Under the pieces are notes generated by a model. That model saw nothing but the letters and a program-made list of their open reading frames with translations, had not been told where the DNA came from and ran no database searches. From the NCBI GenBank assembly GCA_023390555.1, contig JAEWCQ010000010.1, positions 1 through 64,000 on the forward strand: 64,000 bases of DNA, in the 5' to 3' direction. A program made the position numbers and the translations under genes. This document shows positions 1 to 8,001 of the stretch, one piece after another. How positions within the stretch are numbered: position 1 is the first letter of the stretch; each line of letters starts with the position of its first letter. This stretch comes from Bacillota bacterium (GTDB taxonomy: Bacteria; Bacillota; Clostridia; Lachnospirales; Lachnospiraceae).

Positions 1-262
1 CGTCTACATAATTCTTTTCAATCCGTATCATGCCGCCGGTCTCCGTACCAATCCCCTCCAGCAGATTCCCCTGCTGCCGGAAATTTTCCAGATAGCGGAT
101 GGCGCACCTTGCATTGGCTCCCTTTTCGCCGTCTGCATTTTTCAAAGCGTCCAGTTCCTCAATCACGGCAATCGGAAGAATTACCTCGTTCTCATCAAAA
201 TGCAGGATGGATTCCGGAGAATGGATCAGTATGTTCGTATCAACAATATATTGTTTTTTCAT
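1..262 (-). CDS. PhoH-family protein, N-terminal PIN domain (partial, cut by window edge)
   Basis: Only the first 87 codons are in the window; the gene continues past base 1. The reading starts MKKQYIVDTNILIHSPES and continues with IAVIEELDALK, the N-terminal PIN-domain pattern of the long PhoH proteins (YlaK type), which fuse a PIN ribonuclease-like domain to a PhoH ATPase/helicase. The acidic D of VDTN and the E of VIEELD are the usual PIN metal ligands. The start ATG is at 260-262, preceded by AAGGAGAC. It lies 31 nt after the MFS gene and probably ends the same operon. The PhoH ATPase half cannot be seen, so a PIN-only protein remains possible. Confidence 0.8.
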   Translation of the reverse strand, partial: MKKQYIVDTNILIHSPESILHFDENEVILPIAVIEELDALKNADGEKGANARCAIRYLENFRQQGNLLEGIGTETGGMIRIEKNYVD

Positions 263-293
263 AAGCAGTTGTCTCCTTTTTTGCATTCCTTTT

Positions 294-1571
294 TTACAAT
301 TCCTGCCCTTCCAGCGTCATCCCAACTTTCGGCTCAGCCTCCGCCGCCCTGCACTGCATCCGGAAGACAAAAAATCCGATTACAAACATCACTGCAACCA
401 CTACGACACCTGCCTTAGAAGTGCCGAAAATCTGTGTGCTGATTCCCATTAACATTGTTCCCAGAAAGGATGCGCCTTTTCCAAAAATATCAAAGATACC
501 AAAATATTCCGAAGATTTTTCCTTTGGTATGATCTTGGCAAAATATGACCTCGAAAGTGCCTGAATCGCTCCCTGAAATACACCCACTACAGTTGCCACC
601 AGCCAGAATTTCCATGCGGAATCCAGCTGAAGCGCGTAGACTGCTACCACAAAATAGGCACCGATGCAAATCGAGATCAACACCTTCGGTTCAAATTTCC
701 TGGTCAGCTTTCCGAACAGAATGGCACATGGAAAAGCCACAATCTGGGTCATCAGGAATGCCAGCAGCAGACTGCTGTCCCCAATCCCCACATCTTTTCC
801 ATAGGAACTTGCCATTTCGATGATGGTATACACTCCATCCATGTAGAAGAAAAATGCCACCAGAAACAGGAGCACTTTCCGGTTCTTGCGAATCTCAAGC
901 ATAACATCTGCGAGTCTGCGAAAAATTTCTTTTGTGCGGATTCCTGTCTGATCTACGTAGTAATTCTGTCTGTAATTTTTCAGAAGCGGGAGTGTCATAA
1001 GCCCCCACCAGACTGCGTTCAGGACGAATGCAATCATGGTAGCTGCGGTCCCGGAGATTCCAATGGTCTCGGCATTAAAAATCAGGCCAAGGCTCATGAG
1101 AAACGGAATGCAGCTGCCAATATAGCCCCATGCAAATCCGTGTGAAGAGACCTCATCCATTCGCTCGTCCGTGGTTATATCTGTCAGCATGGAATCATAA
1201 AAGATAAGGCTTCCGGAAAATCCCACTTTGGCAACAACGAATACAGCCAGAAACAGTATCCAGGTTTTTGGAAGGGATAGCCCCGCACACCCCAGCACAC
1301 CCAGAATCAGGAAAAAGGTAAACAGCGGCTTTTTATGATCTTTATTATCTGCGACCGTTCCCAATACCGGTCCAATCAGCGCAGCCAGAATGGTGGAAAC
1401 GGAAATGGCGTAACTCAGGTAGGCAGTGGAGTTTGCAGCACTGATTCCGTTTTCTGCCGCCATATTTTTAAAGTATATTGGAATGATAGTCGATACGAGA
1501 AGTATAAATGCAGAATTGCCTACATCATATAATACCCAGAATTTTTCCAGTTTTCCCAGCTTTTCTTTCAT
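294..1571 (-). CDS. MFS transporter, UMF1/Atg22-like family
   Basis: A polytopic membrane protein of about 425 residues with roughly twelve hydrophobic segments. The opening KFWVLYDVGNSAFILLVST and the following IIPIYF are characteristic of the UMF1 (Vacuole effluxer Atg22-like) branch of the major facilitator superfamily, whose substrates in bacteria are mostly unknown. I chose ATG at 1571 because AAGGAG lies about 10 nt upstream; the longer reading from a GTG at 1598 would put that Shine-Dalgarno inside the coding region. The start overlaps the end of the upstream hydrolase gene by 47 nt, implying translational coupling. Export of a small hydrophilic compound released by the neighbouring lipid-degrading enzymes is possible but is only inference. 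Confidence 0.85.
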   Translation of the reverse strand: MKEKLGKLEKFWVLYDVGNSAFILLVSTIIPIYFKNMAAENGISAANSTAYLSYAISVSTILAALIGPVLGTVADNKDHKKPLFTFFLILGVLGCAGLSLPKTWILFLAVFVVAKVGFSGSLIFYDSMLTDITTDERMDEVSSHGFAWGYIGSCIPFLMSLGLIFNAETIGISGTAATMIAFVLNAVWWGLMTLPLLKNYRQNYYVDQTGIRTKEIFRRLADVMLEIRKNRKVLLFLVAFFFYMDGVYTIIEMASSYGKDVGIGDSSLLLAFLMTQIVAFPCAILFGKLTRKFEPKVLISICIGAYFVVAVYALQLDSAWKFWLVATVVGVFQGAIQALSRSYFAKIIPKEKSSEYFGIFDIFGKGASFLGTMLMGISTQIFGTSKAGVVVVAVMFVIGFFVFRMQCRAAEAEPKVGMTLEGQEL

Positions 1572-2595
1572 CCTTATTTTTCTCCTTTTTCTGCTCACTC
1601 TCCTCAGATGTCATGCTCCAATCTGCGGCAGATTCCAAAAATTCAAACATTCTGTCATAATAGTTTTTCCGTTCTGTGTCACCTGCATTGTAGATTTCAT
1701 GCCTGGAATCCGGCATCCGAATCAGTTCTGTCTGTCCTGTCTGCCTTGCAAACCGTTCGATTGCCATATTATCCACGAGTCTGTCTTCGCCCGCTTCAAA
1801 AAGCAGAATCGGTGTCCGGATACGGTTCAGATTTTCTTTCTTCATCAAAACTTTTTCCGCCTTCATCGCTGCACTTACCCAGGCGTACGTTCCTCCTGAA
1901 GTATGATACTGCATATCCTTTAACCGTTTATCAAATATGTAAGCGTAACGTTCACGGGAAACGCAGTTTCCGCAGTCGTCTTCCGGATGTTCTTCAAATT
2001 CCCGCTGTCCGGCCGCATAACGTTCTCCCTTTCCGACAGCGTTATAAAAATTCGTCGTTACTTTTGCAACAATGGCGGGATACCTGCCTGTTTTCATCCG
2101 AAACATGGGTGAGGATAAAATTGCCGCATCTAAATCATCGGAATACCGCTCCAGATACATTGCGGCTATCGCACCTCCCATAGAATGTGCATACAATACT
2201 TTTTTTGTCTGCTCCGCCGCAGCTGTCTCTTCCAGAAAAATATGAAGGTCCTCGACATATTCCTGAAAGCTTTCCACATGCACCTTATCGATATCTTTGA
2301 GCTTTCTCCCGGAATAACCGTGCCCCCTGTGCTCCGGCAGATATACGGAATATCCGTTCCTTAAAAAGTAATACACCACTTCATTATATTTTTTTGCAAA
2401 TTCACAAAAGCCATGGGAAATAACGACACATGCTTTTGCCTGCGGCAGCTGATAAGCATAATAAAAGAGAGGCGTTCCGTCATATCCGCTGAAATAGGCA
2501 TATCTACGGTATTTTTTGAGGAAAGGCTCTACCTCCTGCTTCATTCTTTCCCCGAACTCTTTTTCACCCAGATAAATTTCCTCTCTGTCACTCAT
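1525..2595 (-). CDS. Alpha/beta hydrolase, lysophospholipase / monoacylglycerol lipase-like
   Basis: Serine hydrolase of the Hydrolase_4 (lysophospholipase L2/monoglyceride lipase-like) group, about 356 residues, without a signal peptide. Visible motifs are an oxyanion-type CVVISHGF, the PEHRGHGYSG stretch, the nucleophile elbow AHSMGG, an acidic residue in EAGEDRLVDN and the catalytic histidine in PDSRHEIYN. I prefer the ATG at 2595, which overlaps the stop of the upstream glycerophosphodiesterase gene by 8 nt (ATGAGTGA) and has AGGTGA upstream; an ATG at 2613 is also open. The tail after about residue 330 is very Lys/Glu-rich and overlaps the next start. Together with the GDPD it suggests phospholipid or acylglycerol turnover. 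Confidence 0.85.
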   Translation of the reverse strand: MSDREEIYLGEKEFGERMKQEVEPFLKKYRRYAYFSGYDGTPLFYYAYQLPQAKACVVISHGFCEFAKKYNEVVYYFLRNGYSVYLPEHRGHGYSGRKLKDIDKVHVESFQEYVEDLHIFLEETAAAEQTKKVLYAHSMGGAIAAMYLERYSDDLDAAILSSPMFRMKTGRYPAIVAKVTTNFYNAVGKGERYAAGQREFEEHPEDDCGNCVSRERYAYIFDKRLKDMQYHTSGGTYAWVSAAMKAEKVLMKKENLNRIRTPILLFEAGEDRLVDNMAIERFARQTGQTELIRMPDSRHEIYNAGDTERKNYYDRMFEFLESAADWSMTSEESEQKKEKNKDERKAGKTGKILGII

Positions 2596-3331
2596 CACAA
2601 TATTCACCTGCAATCTCTTTCCCCAGATCAGGGTAATCCGTAATCATGGCATCTACCTGTCTTTCACAGACCATTTGCATATGCTCTTTTTTATTCACGG
2701 TCCATACATGAACCTTTCGGTTGTACTTTCTGCAGGTTTTCATAAAATTGGGATACTGCAGATTGTACAGTGCCGGATGAAGTGCATCCGCACCGACTAT
2801 GCAGGAAGCATAGACAACGGGGTTGATCATACCGTCAGCGTATAACACTCCCGTTTTCGCATTTGGCTGAATCCTTTTGATCCGCTCCAGTGTATAGTGA
2901 TTAAACGATGAGTACCAGACACGTCCGCTCATCTGCGCCTGCTCCGTAAGTTCAATGACACGGCGCTCTATTTCCGGATAAAAAATCACACCTGTTTTGA
3001 GTTCTACATTCACTGTCAGATTTGTTGGCCTCATCAGCTCATACACCTCCTCGAGCGTCGGTATTTTTACAAAGGGATACTCCGGGCAGGTTTTATTGAA
3101 ATTGTATTGCATTAATTCTGCGTACGTAAAATCTTTTACCCAGCCTCTTCCGTTGCTGACCCTCCCAATGGTCTCATCATGAATGACTACAAGTACACAG
3201 TCCTTTGTCATCTGTACATCCAGTTCAATTCCGTCCGCATTTAGTTCAATTGCCTTTTCAAAAGCCGGAATTGTATTTTCAGGTGCATAACCACTGGCTC
3301 CGCGATGTGCCCATACCAATGTTCTTCCCAT
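2588..3331 (-). CDS. Glycerophosphodiester phosphodiesterase (GDPD)
   Basis: A 247-residue cytoplasmic-type GDPD that would hydrolyse glycerophosphodiesters to glycerol-3-phosphate and an alcohol. The TIM-barrel signature is complete: AHRGASGYAPENT near residue 8, ELDVQMTKD near 36, IHDETIGR, and the metal ligand region VNVELKTG near 105; the tail has VWTVNKKEHM and MITDYPD, typical of the family. Length matches the usual 240-250 residues. The ATG at 3331 follows a GGAGGAAAAG ribosome site. It is the first gene of a GDPD-hydrolase-MFS-PhoH operon with overlapping genes, downstream of the promoter at 3362-3390. Confidence 0.92.
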   Translation of the reverse strand: MGRTLVWAHRGASGYAPENTIPAFEKAIELNADGIELDVQMTKDCVLVVIHDETIGRVSNGRGWVKDFTYAELMQYNFNKTCPEYPFVKIPTLEEVYELMRPTNLTVNVELKTGVIFYPEIERRVIELTEQAQMSGRVWYSSFNHYTLERIKRIQPNAKTGVLYADGMINPVVYASCIVGADALHPALYNLQYPNFMKTCRKYNRKVHVWTVNKKEHMQMVCERQVDAMITDYPDLGKEIAGEYCDE

Positions 3332-3361
3332 CTTTTCCTCCAGTCTCTTTTACTATCCGAT

Positions 3362-3390
3362 TTTATAGTACCGTCTGAATATATAATCAA
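3362..3390 (-). promoter_or_regulatory. Promoter of the GDPD operon
   Basis: On the minus strand TTGATT (3385-3390) and TATAAA (3362-3367) are separated by 17 nt, about 30 nt before the GDPD start. It lies just after the murE terminator. Confidence 0.6.
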
Positions 3391-3426
3391 AGGATTATAT
3401 TCTGTAAAATTCCTGTAAATACCATG

Positions 3427-3464
3427 CAAAAAGCGCACCGTTCATTTTCATGAACTGTGCGCTT
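3427..3464 (-). terminator. Intrinsic terminator of dapF-murE
   Basis: Inverted repeat AAGCGCAC-x-GTTCAT / ATGAAC-x-GTGCGCTT with a four-base loop, followed on the minus strand by TTTTTGC. The 5' arm overlaps the last codons and the stop of murE. Confidence 0.85.
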
Positions 3465-4923
3465 GTTTTAATTCTTCTGTAACTTCATGGATGACAACCC
3501 TTTCATCAAAAGGATATCGGACTCCATTGATTTCCTGATAATCTTCATGCCCTTTTCCGAGGATCAGGACGACGTCTCCTTCTTCTGCATGCTCAATGCT
3601 GTATTTTATTGCACTTCTGCGATCGGGAATCGTGATATATTTCCCTTCTGTTCTGCTGATTCCCTCCACAATATCTGCAATGATATCATTGACGTCCTCA
3701 TATCTGGAATTATCTGCTGTGATAATGGAATAGTCGGCCATTTTCCCGGAAATCTCTCCCATGTCATACCTGCGTTCCTTCGAACGGTTTCCTCCGCAGC
3801 CAAACAGACTTACAATCCGTTTGGGATGATAGCCCCGTATCATTTCCAGGACACTCTGCATGCTTACTCCATTATGTGCATAGTCGATCAGTACGGTGAA
3901 TCGGTCGGAAACCTTCACCGGTTCTACCCGCCCCTTCACCTGCACTTCTGCCAGCGCTTTCTTTATGTCGCTATCCGCAATTTTCAGCAATTTTGCCGTT
4001 TCTATTGCAGCCATCGCATTATAGACAGAAAAATCACCTGGAATACCAATGAAAATACTGTCTTCAAATATTCCCTCCAGCTCTGCCCGGATACCCAGAT
4101 TTCCCACTTTCTGTTCATATCCAAAATCCTTTAGTCTCAAATCCGCTTCAGGTGTCTTTCCGAATGTATGGATATCTGATGTTGCATGTACGGTCATCTC
4201 CGGATAATGTGCATCATCCAGATTCAGTATTCCGTGGCGGCTCTGCTGGAACAGCAGCGATTTACAGTGAATATACTCCTCCATGGAGGCATGTTCTCCG
4301 TCTCCAATATGATCTCTTGTCAGATTGGTGAAGATTCCAAAGTCAAACTGTATTCCATCCGTCCGATGCATCTTCAATGCCTGCGAAGAGACCTCCATAA
4401 TCACATATTCCACTCCCTCGTCCGCCATTTCCCTGAAATATTTGTGAATATCATAGGATTCGGGTGTCGTATTGTTGGTCTCGTAGTGTTTTCCCCCCAC
4501 GAAAACTCCCATTGTGCCGATTACCCCGGTCTTTTTTCCGGCTGCTTCCAAAATGCTTTTTATCATCCAGGATGTTGTTGTCTTCCCTTTGGTTCCTGTG
4601 ATCCCAATTGTTATGAGTTTTTTTGCGGGTTGTCCAAAATAATTTGCGGAAAGCTGCGCCAGTCCCTTTCTCGTATCTTCCATTTCTATAACTGGAATAC
4701 TGCTTTCCGTTTCTACCTGTTCCTGCACAAAGACAACCGAGGCACCTTTTTGGATCACCTCCGATATATATTGATGCCCGTCCGACCGGTTTCCCTTTAT
4801 CGCCACAAACGCGACTCCGGGCACAACCTTTCTGGAATCATATACAATATCGGAGATCTCCGTATCAAGCCCATCTTTATAACTTTTATATGCTACACCG
4901 TCCAGCAGCTGTCTAACCTGCAT
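3448..4923 (-). CDS. murE: UDP-N-acetylmuramoyl-tripeptide synthetase MurE
   Basis: Cytoplasmic Mur ligase (491 residues) that adds the third stem-peptide amino acid to UDP-MurNAc-L-Ala-D-Glu. Domain order is standard: N-terminal UDP-binding domain with ISDIVYDSRKV, central ATPase with P-loop TGTKGKTTTS near residue 110, and a C-terminal ligase domain with LFGCGGNRSKERR and GKGHEDYQ. The residue-selecting loop reads DNSR instead of the DNPR of meso-DAP enzymes; the arginine that contacts meso-DAP is kept, whereas lysine-adding enzymes usually have DNPA. It overlaps the end of dapF by 11 nt, so both are cotranscribed. meso-DAP is the likely substrate, but the Pro-to-Ser change leaves some doubt. 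Confidence 0.9.
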   Translation of the reverse strand: MQVRQLLDGVAYKSYKDGLDTEISDIVYDSRKVVPGVAFVAIKGNRSDGHQYISEVIQKGASVVFVQEQVETESSIPVIEMEDTRKGLAQLSANYFGQPAKKLITIGITGTKGKTTTSWMIKSILEAAGKKTGVIGTMGVFVGGKHYETNNTTPESYDIHKYFREMADEGVEYVIMEVSSQALKMHRTDGIQFDFGIFTNLTRDHIGDGEHASMEEYIHCKSLLFQQSRHGILNLDDAHYPEMTVHATSDIHTFGKTPEADLRLKDFGYEQKVGNLGIRAELEGIFEDSIFIGIPGDFSVYNAMAAIETAKLLKIADSDIKKALAEVQVKGRVEPVKVSDRFTVLIDYAHNGVSMQSVLEMIRGYHPKRIVSLFGCGGNRSKERRYDMGEISGKMADYSIITADNSRYEDVNDIIADIVEGISRTEGKYITIPDRRSAIKYSIEHAEEGDVVLILGKGHEDYQEINGVRYPFDERVVIHEVTEELKQAHSS

Positions 4924-5788
4924 ATTTTAAATCCTCCTCTGTAATATCGATCACGCCGTCAAAAACATGGGTGGCTGTTCCACGCATAATCACTCTGCCG
5001 TCTTCCAGATAGGTAATCTTAAGATCACCGCCGGAAAGATGAACCGTGATTTCTTCCTCTTTTCTGCAATATCCGTTTAAGACCGATGCCACCACACTTG
5101 CACAGGCTCCTGTACCACAGGCCATCGTTTCGCCGGAACCGCGCTCCCATACCCGCATGCTTATCGTATGGTCATCGATCACTTTTACAAACTCCGTATT
5201 CACTCGTTCCGGAAAACGGCTGTCATACTCAAATTTGGGCCCGATATCTTCCAGTTCCAATTCCTGTATGCTATTCAGAAAGGTCACTGCATGGGGATTT
5301 CCCATGGAAACACAGGTTATGGAATAGGACGTTTCCCCGATTTCAATCGGACGGTTCCGATAGATTTCCTCCTGTAATTCATCCAGAACAGGAACCGCAG
5401 CCGGTCTCAGATCGGCAATACCCATATCCACGGTCACTTCTTCCACCTTATTGCTCCTGACTCTCAGCACAATTTCCTTTATCCCGCTTTTTGTCTCCAC
5501 ACGCAGCAGTTCTTTCCTTACCAGATCTCTTTCATATACATATTTCGCCACACAGCGGATTCCGTTTCCGCACATATTTCCTTCGGAACCATCCGCATTA
5601 AAAATACGCATCCGGCAATCCGCAATATCAGATGGCTCAATCAGAATTAATCCGTCAGAACCGATTCCCTTGCGTCTGTCGCTGACAAACCGCGAGACTG
5701 CTTCCGGCCGCTCTATCTGGTTTTCAAAACAGTTTACATAGACATAATCGTTTCCAATTCCATGCATTTTCGTAAATTTCATTTTCAT
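4913..5788 (-). CDS. dapF: Diaminopimelate epimerase DapF
   Basis: A 291-residue cofactor-independent racemase that interconverts LL- and meso-diaminopimelate, supplying the cross-linking residue of peptidoglycan and the precursor of lysine. Both catalytic cysteines are visible, in GNMCGNGIRC (about residue 72) and MACGTGACASV (about 220), as are the opening FTKMHGIGNDYV and the SMGNPHAVTF motif. Start ATG at 5788 follows GAGGAGG at good spacing. First gene of a dapF-murE pair. Between the gene and the attenuator terminator at 5863-5888 I see no convincing separate promoter, so expression probably depends on readthrough from the leader at 6031-5921. Confidence 0.95.
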   Translation of the reverse strand: MKMKFTKMHGIGNDYVYVNCFENQIERPEAVSRFVSDRRKGIGSDGLILIEPSDIADCRMRIFNADGSEGNMCGNGIRCVAKYVYERDLVRKELLRVETKSGIKEIVLRVRSNKVEEVTVDMGIADLRPAAVPVLDELQEEIYRNRPIEIGETSYSITCVSMGNPHAVTFLNSIQELELEDIGPKFEYDSRFPERVNTEFVKVIDDHTISMRVWERGSGETMACGTGACASVVASVLNGYCRKEEEITVHLSGGDLKITYLEDGRVIMRGTATHVFDGVIDITEEDLKYAG

Positions 5789-5852
5789 TTTACTACCTCC
5801 TCAACATTCCCCATACAATTTAGACCAAAAACTAATACTTCTTATTTTTTAA

Positions 5853-5888
5853 GAATAAAAAAGGCAGAAGACCCCTTTGTCTTCTGCC
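5853..5888 (-). terminator. Attenuator terminator upstream of dapF
   Basis: Perfect 10-bp stem GGCAGAAGAC / GTCTTCTGCC with a six-base loop, followed on the minus strand by TTTTTTATTCTT. It sits 32 nt after the stop of the small cysteine-rich ORF and about 75 nt before dapF. Confidence 0.9.
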
Positions 5889-5947
5889 TGTCGCGTTCTT
5901 CTAAAAAAGCTAGGGAACCATCATGTTGGACGATTTTGGCAGAAAAC
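5863..5947 (-). promoter_or_regulatory. Terminator/antiterminator switch in the dapF leader
   Basis: The transcript segment read from 5947 to 5938, GTTTTCTGCC, lies in codons 29-32 of the leader peptide and can form ten consecutive pairs (one G-U) with the terminator's 5' arm GGCAGAAGAC (5888-5879). It is a 9/10 copy of the terminator's 3' arm. The two pairings are mutually exclusive, which is the classic geometry of ribosome-controlled attenuation. Folding is by eye only. Confidence 0.7.
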
Positions 5948-6031
5948 AGTATGCAAAGAAATGCACATATTTTTATCATATGCACAACAGCAACAACCAA
6001 TCACTTTTGCAACTGTAATTTTCTTCTTCAT
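5921..6031 (-). CDS. Cysteine-codon-rich leader peptide (36 aa), putative attenuator ORF of dapF-murE
   Basis: A 36-codon ORF with GGAGG exactly 8 nt before the ATG and a near-consensus promoter just upstream. The peptide begins MKKKITVAKVIGCCCCAYDK and has cysteines at positions 13-16, 23 and 31; six of 36 codons are Cys. It has no signal peptide or membrane segment. A terminator follows 32 nt after the stop, and codons 29-32 are complementary to that terminator's 5' arm. This fits a leader whose ribosome stalls at Cys codons when charged tRNA-Cys is scarce, allowing antitermination into dapF-murE. A small cysteine-rich functional peptide (metal-binding or modified) is the main alternative. 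Confidence 0.7.
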   Translation of the reverse strand: MKKKITVAKVIGCCCCAYDKNMCISLHTVFCQNRPT

Positions 6032-6057
6032 GCCGTTTTCCTCCATTTCTTTCTCTT

Positions 6058-6086
6058 AGAATACTTCTTTTTTCCTAGTATGTCAA
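6058..6086 (-). promoter_or_regulatory. Promoter of the dapF leader transcript
   Basis: Consensus TTGACA (6081-6086) and TATTCT (6058-6063) with a 17-nt spacer on the minus strand. The predicted start is about 20 nt before the leader ATG. Confidence 0.85.
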
Positions 6087-6114
6087 TATGTTTTATATGT
6101 TATACAAATTATTT

Positions 6115-6735
6115 TTACTCTTTCGCGAAAACCTGCTGTATCATTTTTTCTGTCTCCCGCTGCAGGCTTTTGAAATCCAATCCTTCATGCAGACTCCCGG
6201 CATACTCATTATTTAAAGCATCGATCAGAACCGAAGACAGGTATACCTTCATAAACATATTTTCTGTCACAATCCCGCCGGAGATAAGAATTGAAAGTAT
6301 TTTTCCAAAATAGTCATTTTCAAAATTACAAAAATGTTTTTTTATGACTTCATCTTCTAACATGATGGTACGCAGCTGTGTAAATGCCTTACCGGATTCA
6401 CCAAAGACATTAAGATATTCTGTCACCCAAAGTTCTGCAAACGCAGCAATGGTAAACGGGCACGAAAGGGCATCCAATTTTGAAAATAAAGTTCCGGAGA
6501 GTGACTGTATATACTGTTCAAACGAAGCAATATAGATATCGCGTTTATCCCGAAAGTAACTGTACAGTGCTCCAGTCGAAACACCGGCCCGGGTTGCAAT
6601 CTCCGTTGTATTTGTTTTATGAAAACCCTTTTCGCAGAAGAGCTCAAATCCTGCTTTTGAGATCTGCTCCTTCTTCTCCATGGAACGCTTCTGAACCGGC
6701 TCTCTGACTGTACTTTTTTTCTCCACCTCATGCAC
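6115..6735 (-). CDS. TetR/AcrR-family transcriptional regulator
   Basis: A 206-residue one-component repressor. The N-terminal TetR helix-turn-helix spans about residues 22-68, with GFELFCEKGFHKTNTTEIA followed by AGVSTGALYSYFRDKRDIY; the remainder is an all-helical ligand-binding and dimerisation domain that I cannot assign to a ligand. The start lies after AGGATGAGG. It has its own promoter (6756-6784) and is flanked by uppP upstream and the dapF leader downstream, both transcribed the same way. Its own control region is the most likely target, but no palindromic operator stands out. Confidence 0.88.
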   Translation of the reverse strand: MHEVEKKSTVREPVQKRSMEKKEQISKAGFELFCEKGFHKTNTTEIATRAGVSTGALYSYFRDKRDIYIASFEQYIQSLSGTLFSKLDALSCPFTIAAFAELWVTEYLNVFGESGKAFTQLRTIMLEDEVIKKHFCNFENDYFGKILSILISGGIVTENMFMKVYLSSVLIDALNNEYAGSLHEGLDFKSLQRETEKMIQQVFAKE

Positions 6736-6755
6736 CTCATCCTTTGTTTTTTACC

Positions 6756-6784
6756 ATTATATTCCTTGCCTTGCTTTCGGTCAA
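6756..6784 (-). promoter_or_regulatory. Promoter of the TetR gene
   Basis: TTGACC (6779-6784) and TATAAT (6756-6761) on the minus strand with a 17-nt spacer, about 20 nt before the TetR start. Confidence 0.75.
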
Positions 6785-6917
6785 TCAAACAAGAAGTAGT
6801 CTTCATGTTAACTCCAAGATAAGAAGGTGAAGAATAATTCACATTTATAGCAGAAAGGTGAAGTTCTGCCTTCCCCCTTTAAAGTAATTTTGCCTTTCGA
6901 TAAAGATTCCCTGAATC

Positions 6918-6952
6918 AAAAAAAGACAACAGCCCGACAGCCGTTGTCTTCT
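6918..6952 (-). terminator. Intrinsic terminator of uppP
   Basis: Stem AAGACAAC / GTTGTCTT extended by inner GC pairs, followed on the minus strand by a run of seven T, starting 16 nt after the uppP stop. Confidence 0.85.
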
Positions 6953-6965
6953 TTGAAACAATTAC

Positions 6966-7835
6966 CTAAAATGCAAATACCAGCAGGACGAAAAGCCCAA
7001 GTATAATACGATACCAGCCGAATATCTTGAAGTCATGACGCTTGATGTAGGACATCAGGAAGCAGATGACAAGTATGGATACCAGAAATGCCGTAATCAT
7101 TCCGACCAGCAAGATCACAAGTTCGGATCCCGTAAATGCGAATCCAAACTTTACAAGCTTCAGCAGACTCGCACCCAGCATGGCAGGAATCGCAAGGAAG
7201 AAGGTGAATTCAGCTGCAGCTGTTCTGGATACGCCGAGCAGCAGCGCTCCCACGATGGTTGCACCAGACCTTGAAGTTCCCGGAAATATCGCAGCAATCA
7301 ACTGAAAGATACCAATCAGAAACGCCAGCTGATATGTAATCTGAGCCAGTGAATTGACCTTTGCGACCCTTCCCTTGTTTCTATTCTCAATTACGATAAA
7401 CGCGATACCAAAGATGATGAGTGCCGCAGAAACAGTCTGATAATTGTAAAACATCGCCTCGAATTCATCGTTAAATACCATCGCAATAATTGCCGGTATA
7501 CATGCTACGAGAATTTTGAACCAGAGCACAAAAATATCCGTTTTTACATAGGATAATACACCTTTTGAGGCAAGCGGATATTTATTACCTTCTTTTCCAA
7601 ATGGAAATATCTGCTTCCAGAACAGAACGACAACCGCCATAATTGCACCAAGCTGAATCACGACTTCAAACATACTCCAGAAATCCTTGCTCGCATCCAG
7701 CGTGACAACCTGATTCAGTAGAATAAGATGTCCCGTACTGCTGATTGGCAGCCATTCCGTAATTCCTTCTACAATACCGAACAGAATGGATTTGAGTATC
7801 TCAATAAAATTCAATTGCATCAAACATTCAAACAT
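6966..7835 (-). CDS. uppP: Undecaprenyl-diphosphatase UppP (BacA)
   Basis: Polytopic membrane phosphatase (289 residues from the chosen start) that recycles undecaprenyl diphosphate to the monophosphate lipid carrier used in cell-wall synthesis; the family confers bacitracin tolerance when overproduced. The two signature regions are intact: GIVEGITEWLPISSTGHL near residue 16 and FPGTSRSGAT near 185, containing the catalytic Glu and the Arg/Ser pocket. I start at ATG 7835 because AAGGGG precedes it; the open frame extends to 7913 but without a ribosome site and across the promoter. Single-gene unit between its own promoter and terminator. Confidence 0.95.
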   Translation of the reverse strand: MFECLMQLNFIEILKSILFGIVEGITEWLPISSTGHLILLNQVVTLDASKDFWSMFEVVIQLGAIMAVVVLFWKQIFPFGKEGNKYPLASKGVLSYVKTDIFVLWFKILVACIPAIIAMVFNDEFEAMFYNYQTVSAALIIFGIAFIVIENRNKGRVAKVNSLAQITYQLAFLIGIFQLIAAIFPGTSRSGATIVGALLLGVSRTAAAEFTFFLAIPAMLGASLLKLVKFGFAFTGSELVILLVGMITAFLVSILVICFLMSYIKRHDFKIFGWYRIILGLFVLLVFAF

Positions 7836-7878
7836 TTTGGATTCCCCTTTATATTTTATAATTGCAATGTCGCTATTC

Positions 7879-7907
7879 ATTATACGTCTGTTATTTGAAT
7901 AATACAA
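7879..7907 (-). promoter_or_regulatory. Promoter of uppP
   Basis: TTGTAT (7902-7907) and TATAAT (7879-7884) with a 17-nt spacer on the minus strand. It supports starting uppP at 7835 rather than 7913. Confidence 0.7.
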
Positions 7908-7964
7908 TGCCATCCTTCGAATTCAAAAATTTTACTTTCCGGTATTGCTTTGCTGAAACAGTAC

Positions 7965-7992
7965 TTGTATTTTTCTCTCTCTGTGTTATAAT
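7965..7992 (+). promoter_or_regulatory. Promoter of tRNA-Gly
   Basis: TTGTAT (7965-7970), 16-nt pyrimidine-rich spacer, and TATAAT (7987-7992); the tRNA 5' end is 10 nt further on. Confidence 0.7.
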
Positions 7993-8001
7993 TATTTTCA
8001 T

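Noticed and set aside
5921..6031. Cys-rich 36-aa peptide as a RiPP or bacteriocin precursor
   Set aside because: No modification enzyme, protease or exporter gene adjoins it, and the overlap of its last codons with an antiterminator segment is better explained by a leader-peptide role. Not fully excluded.
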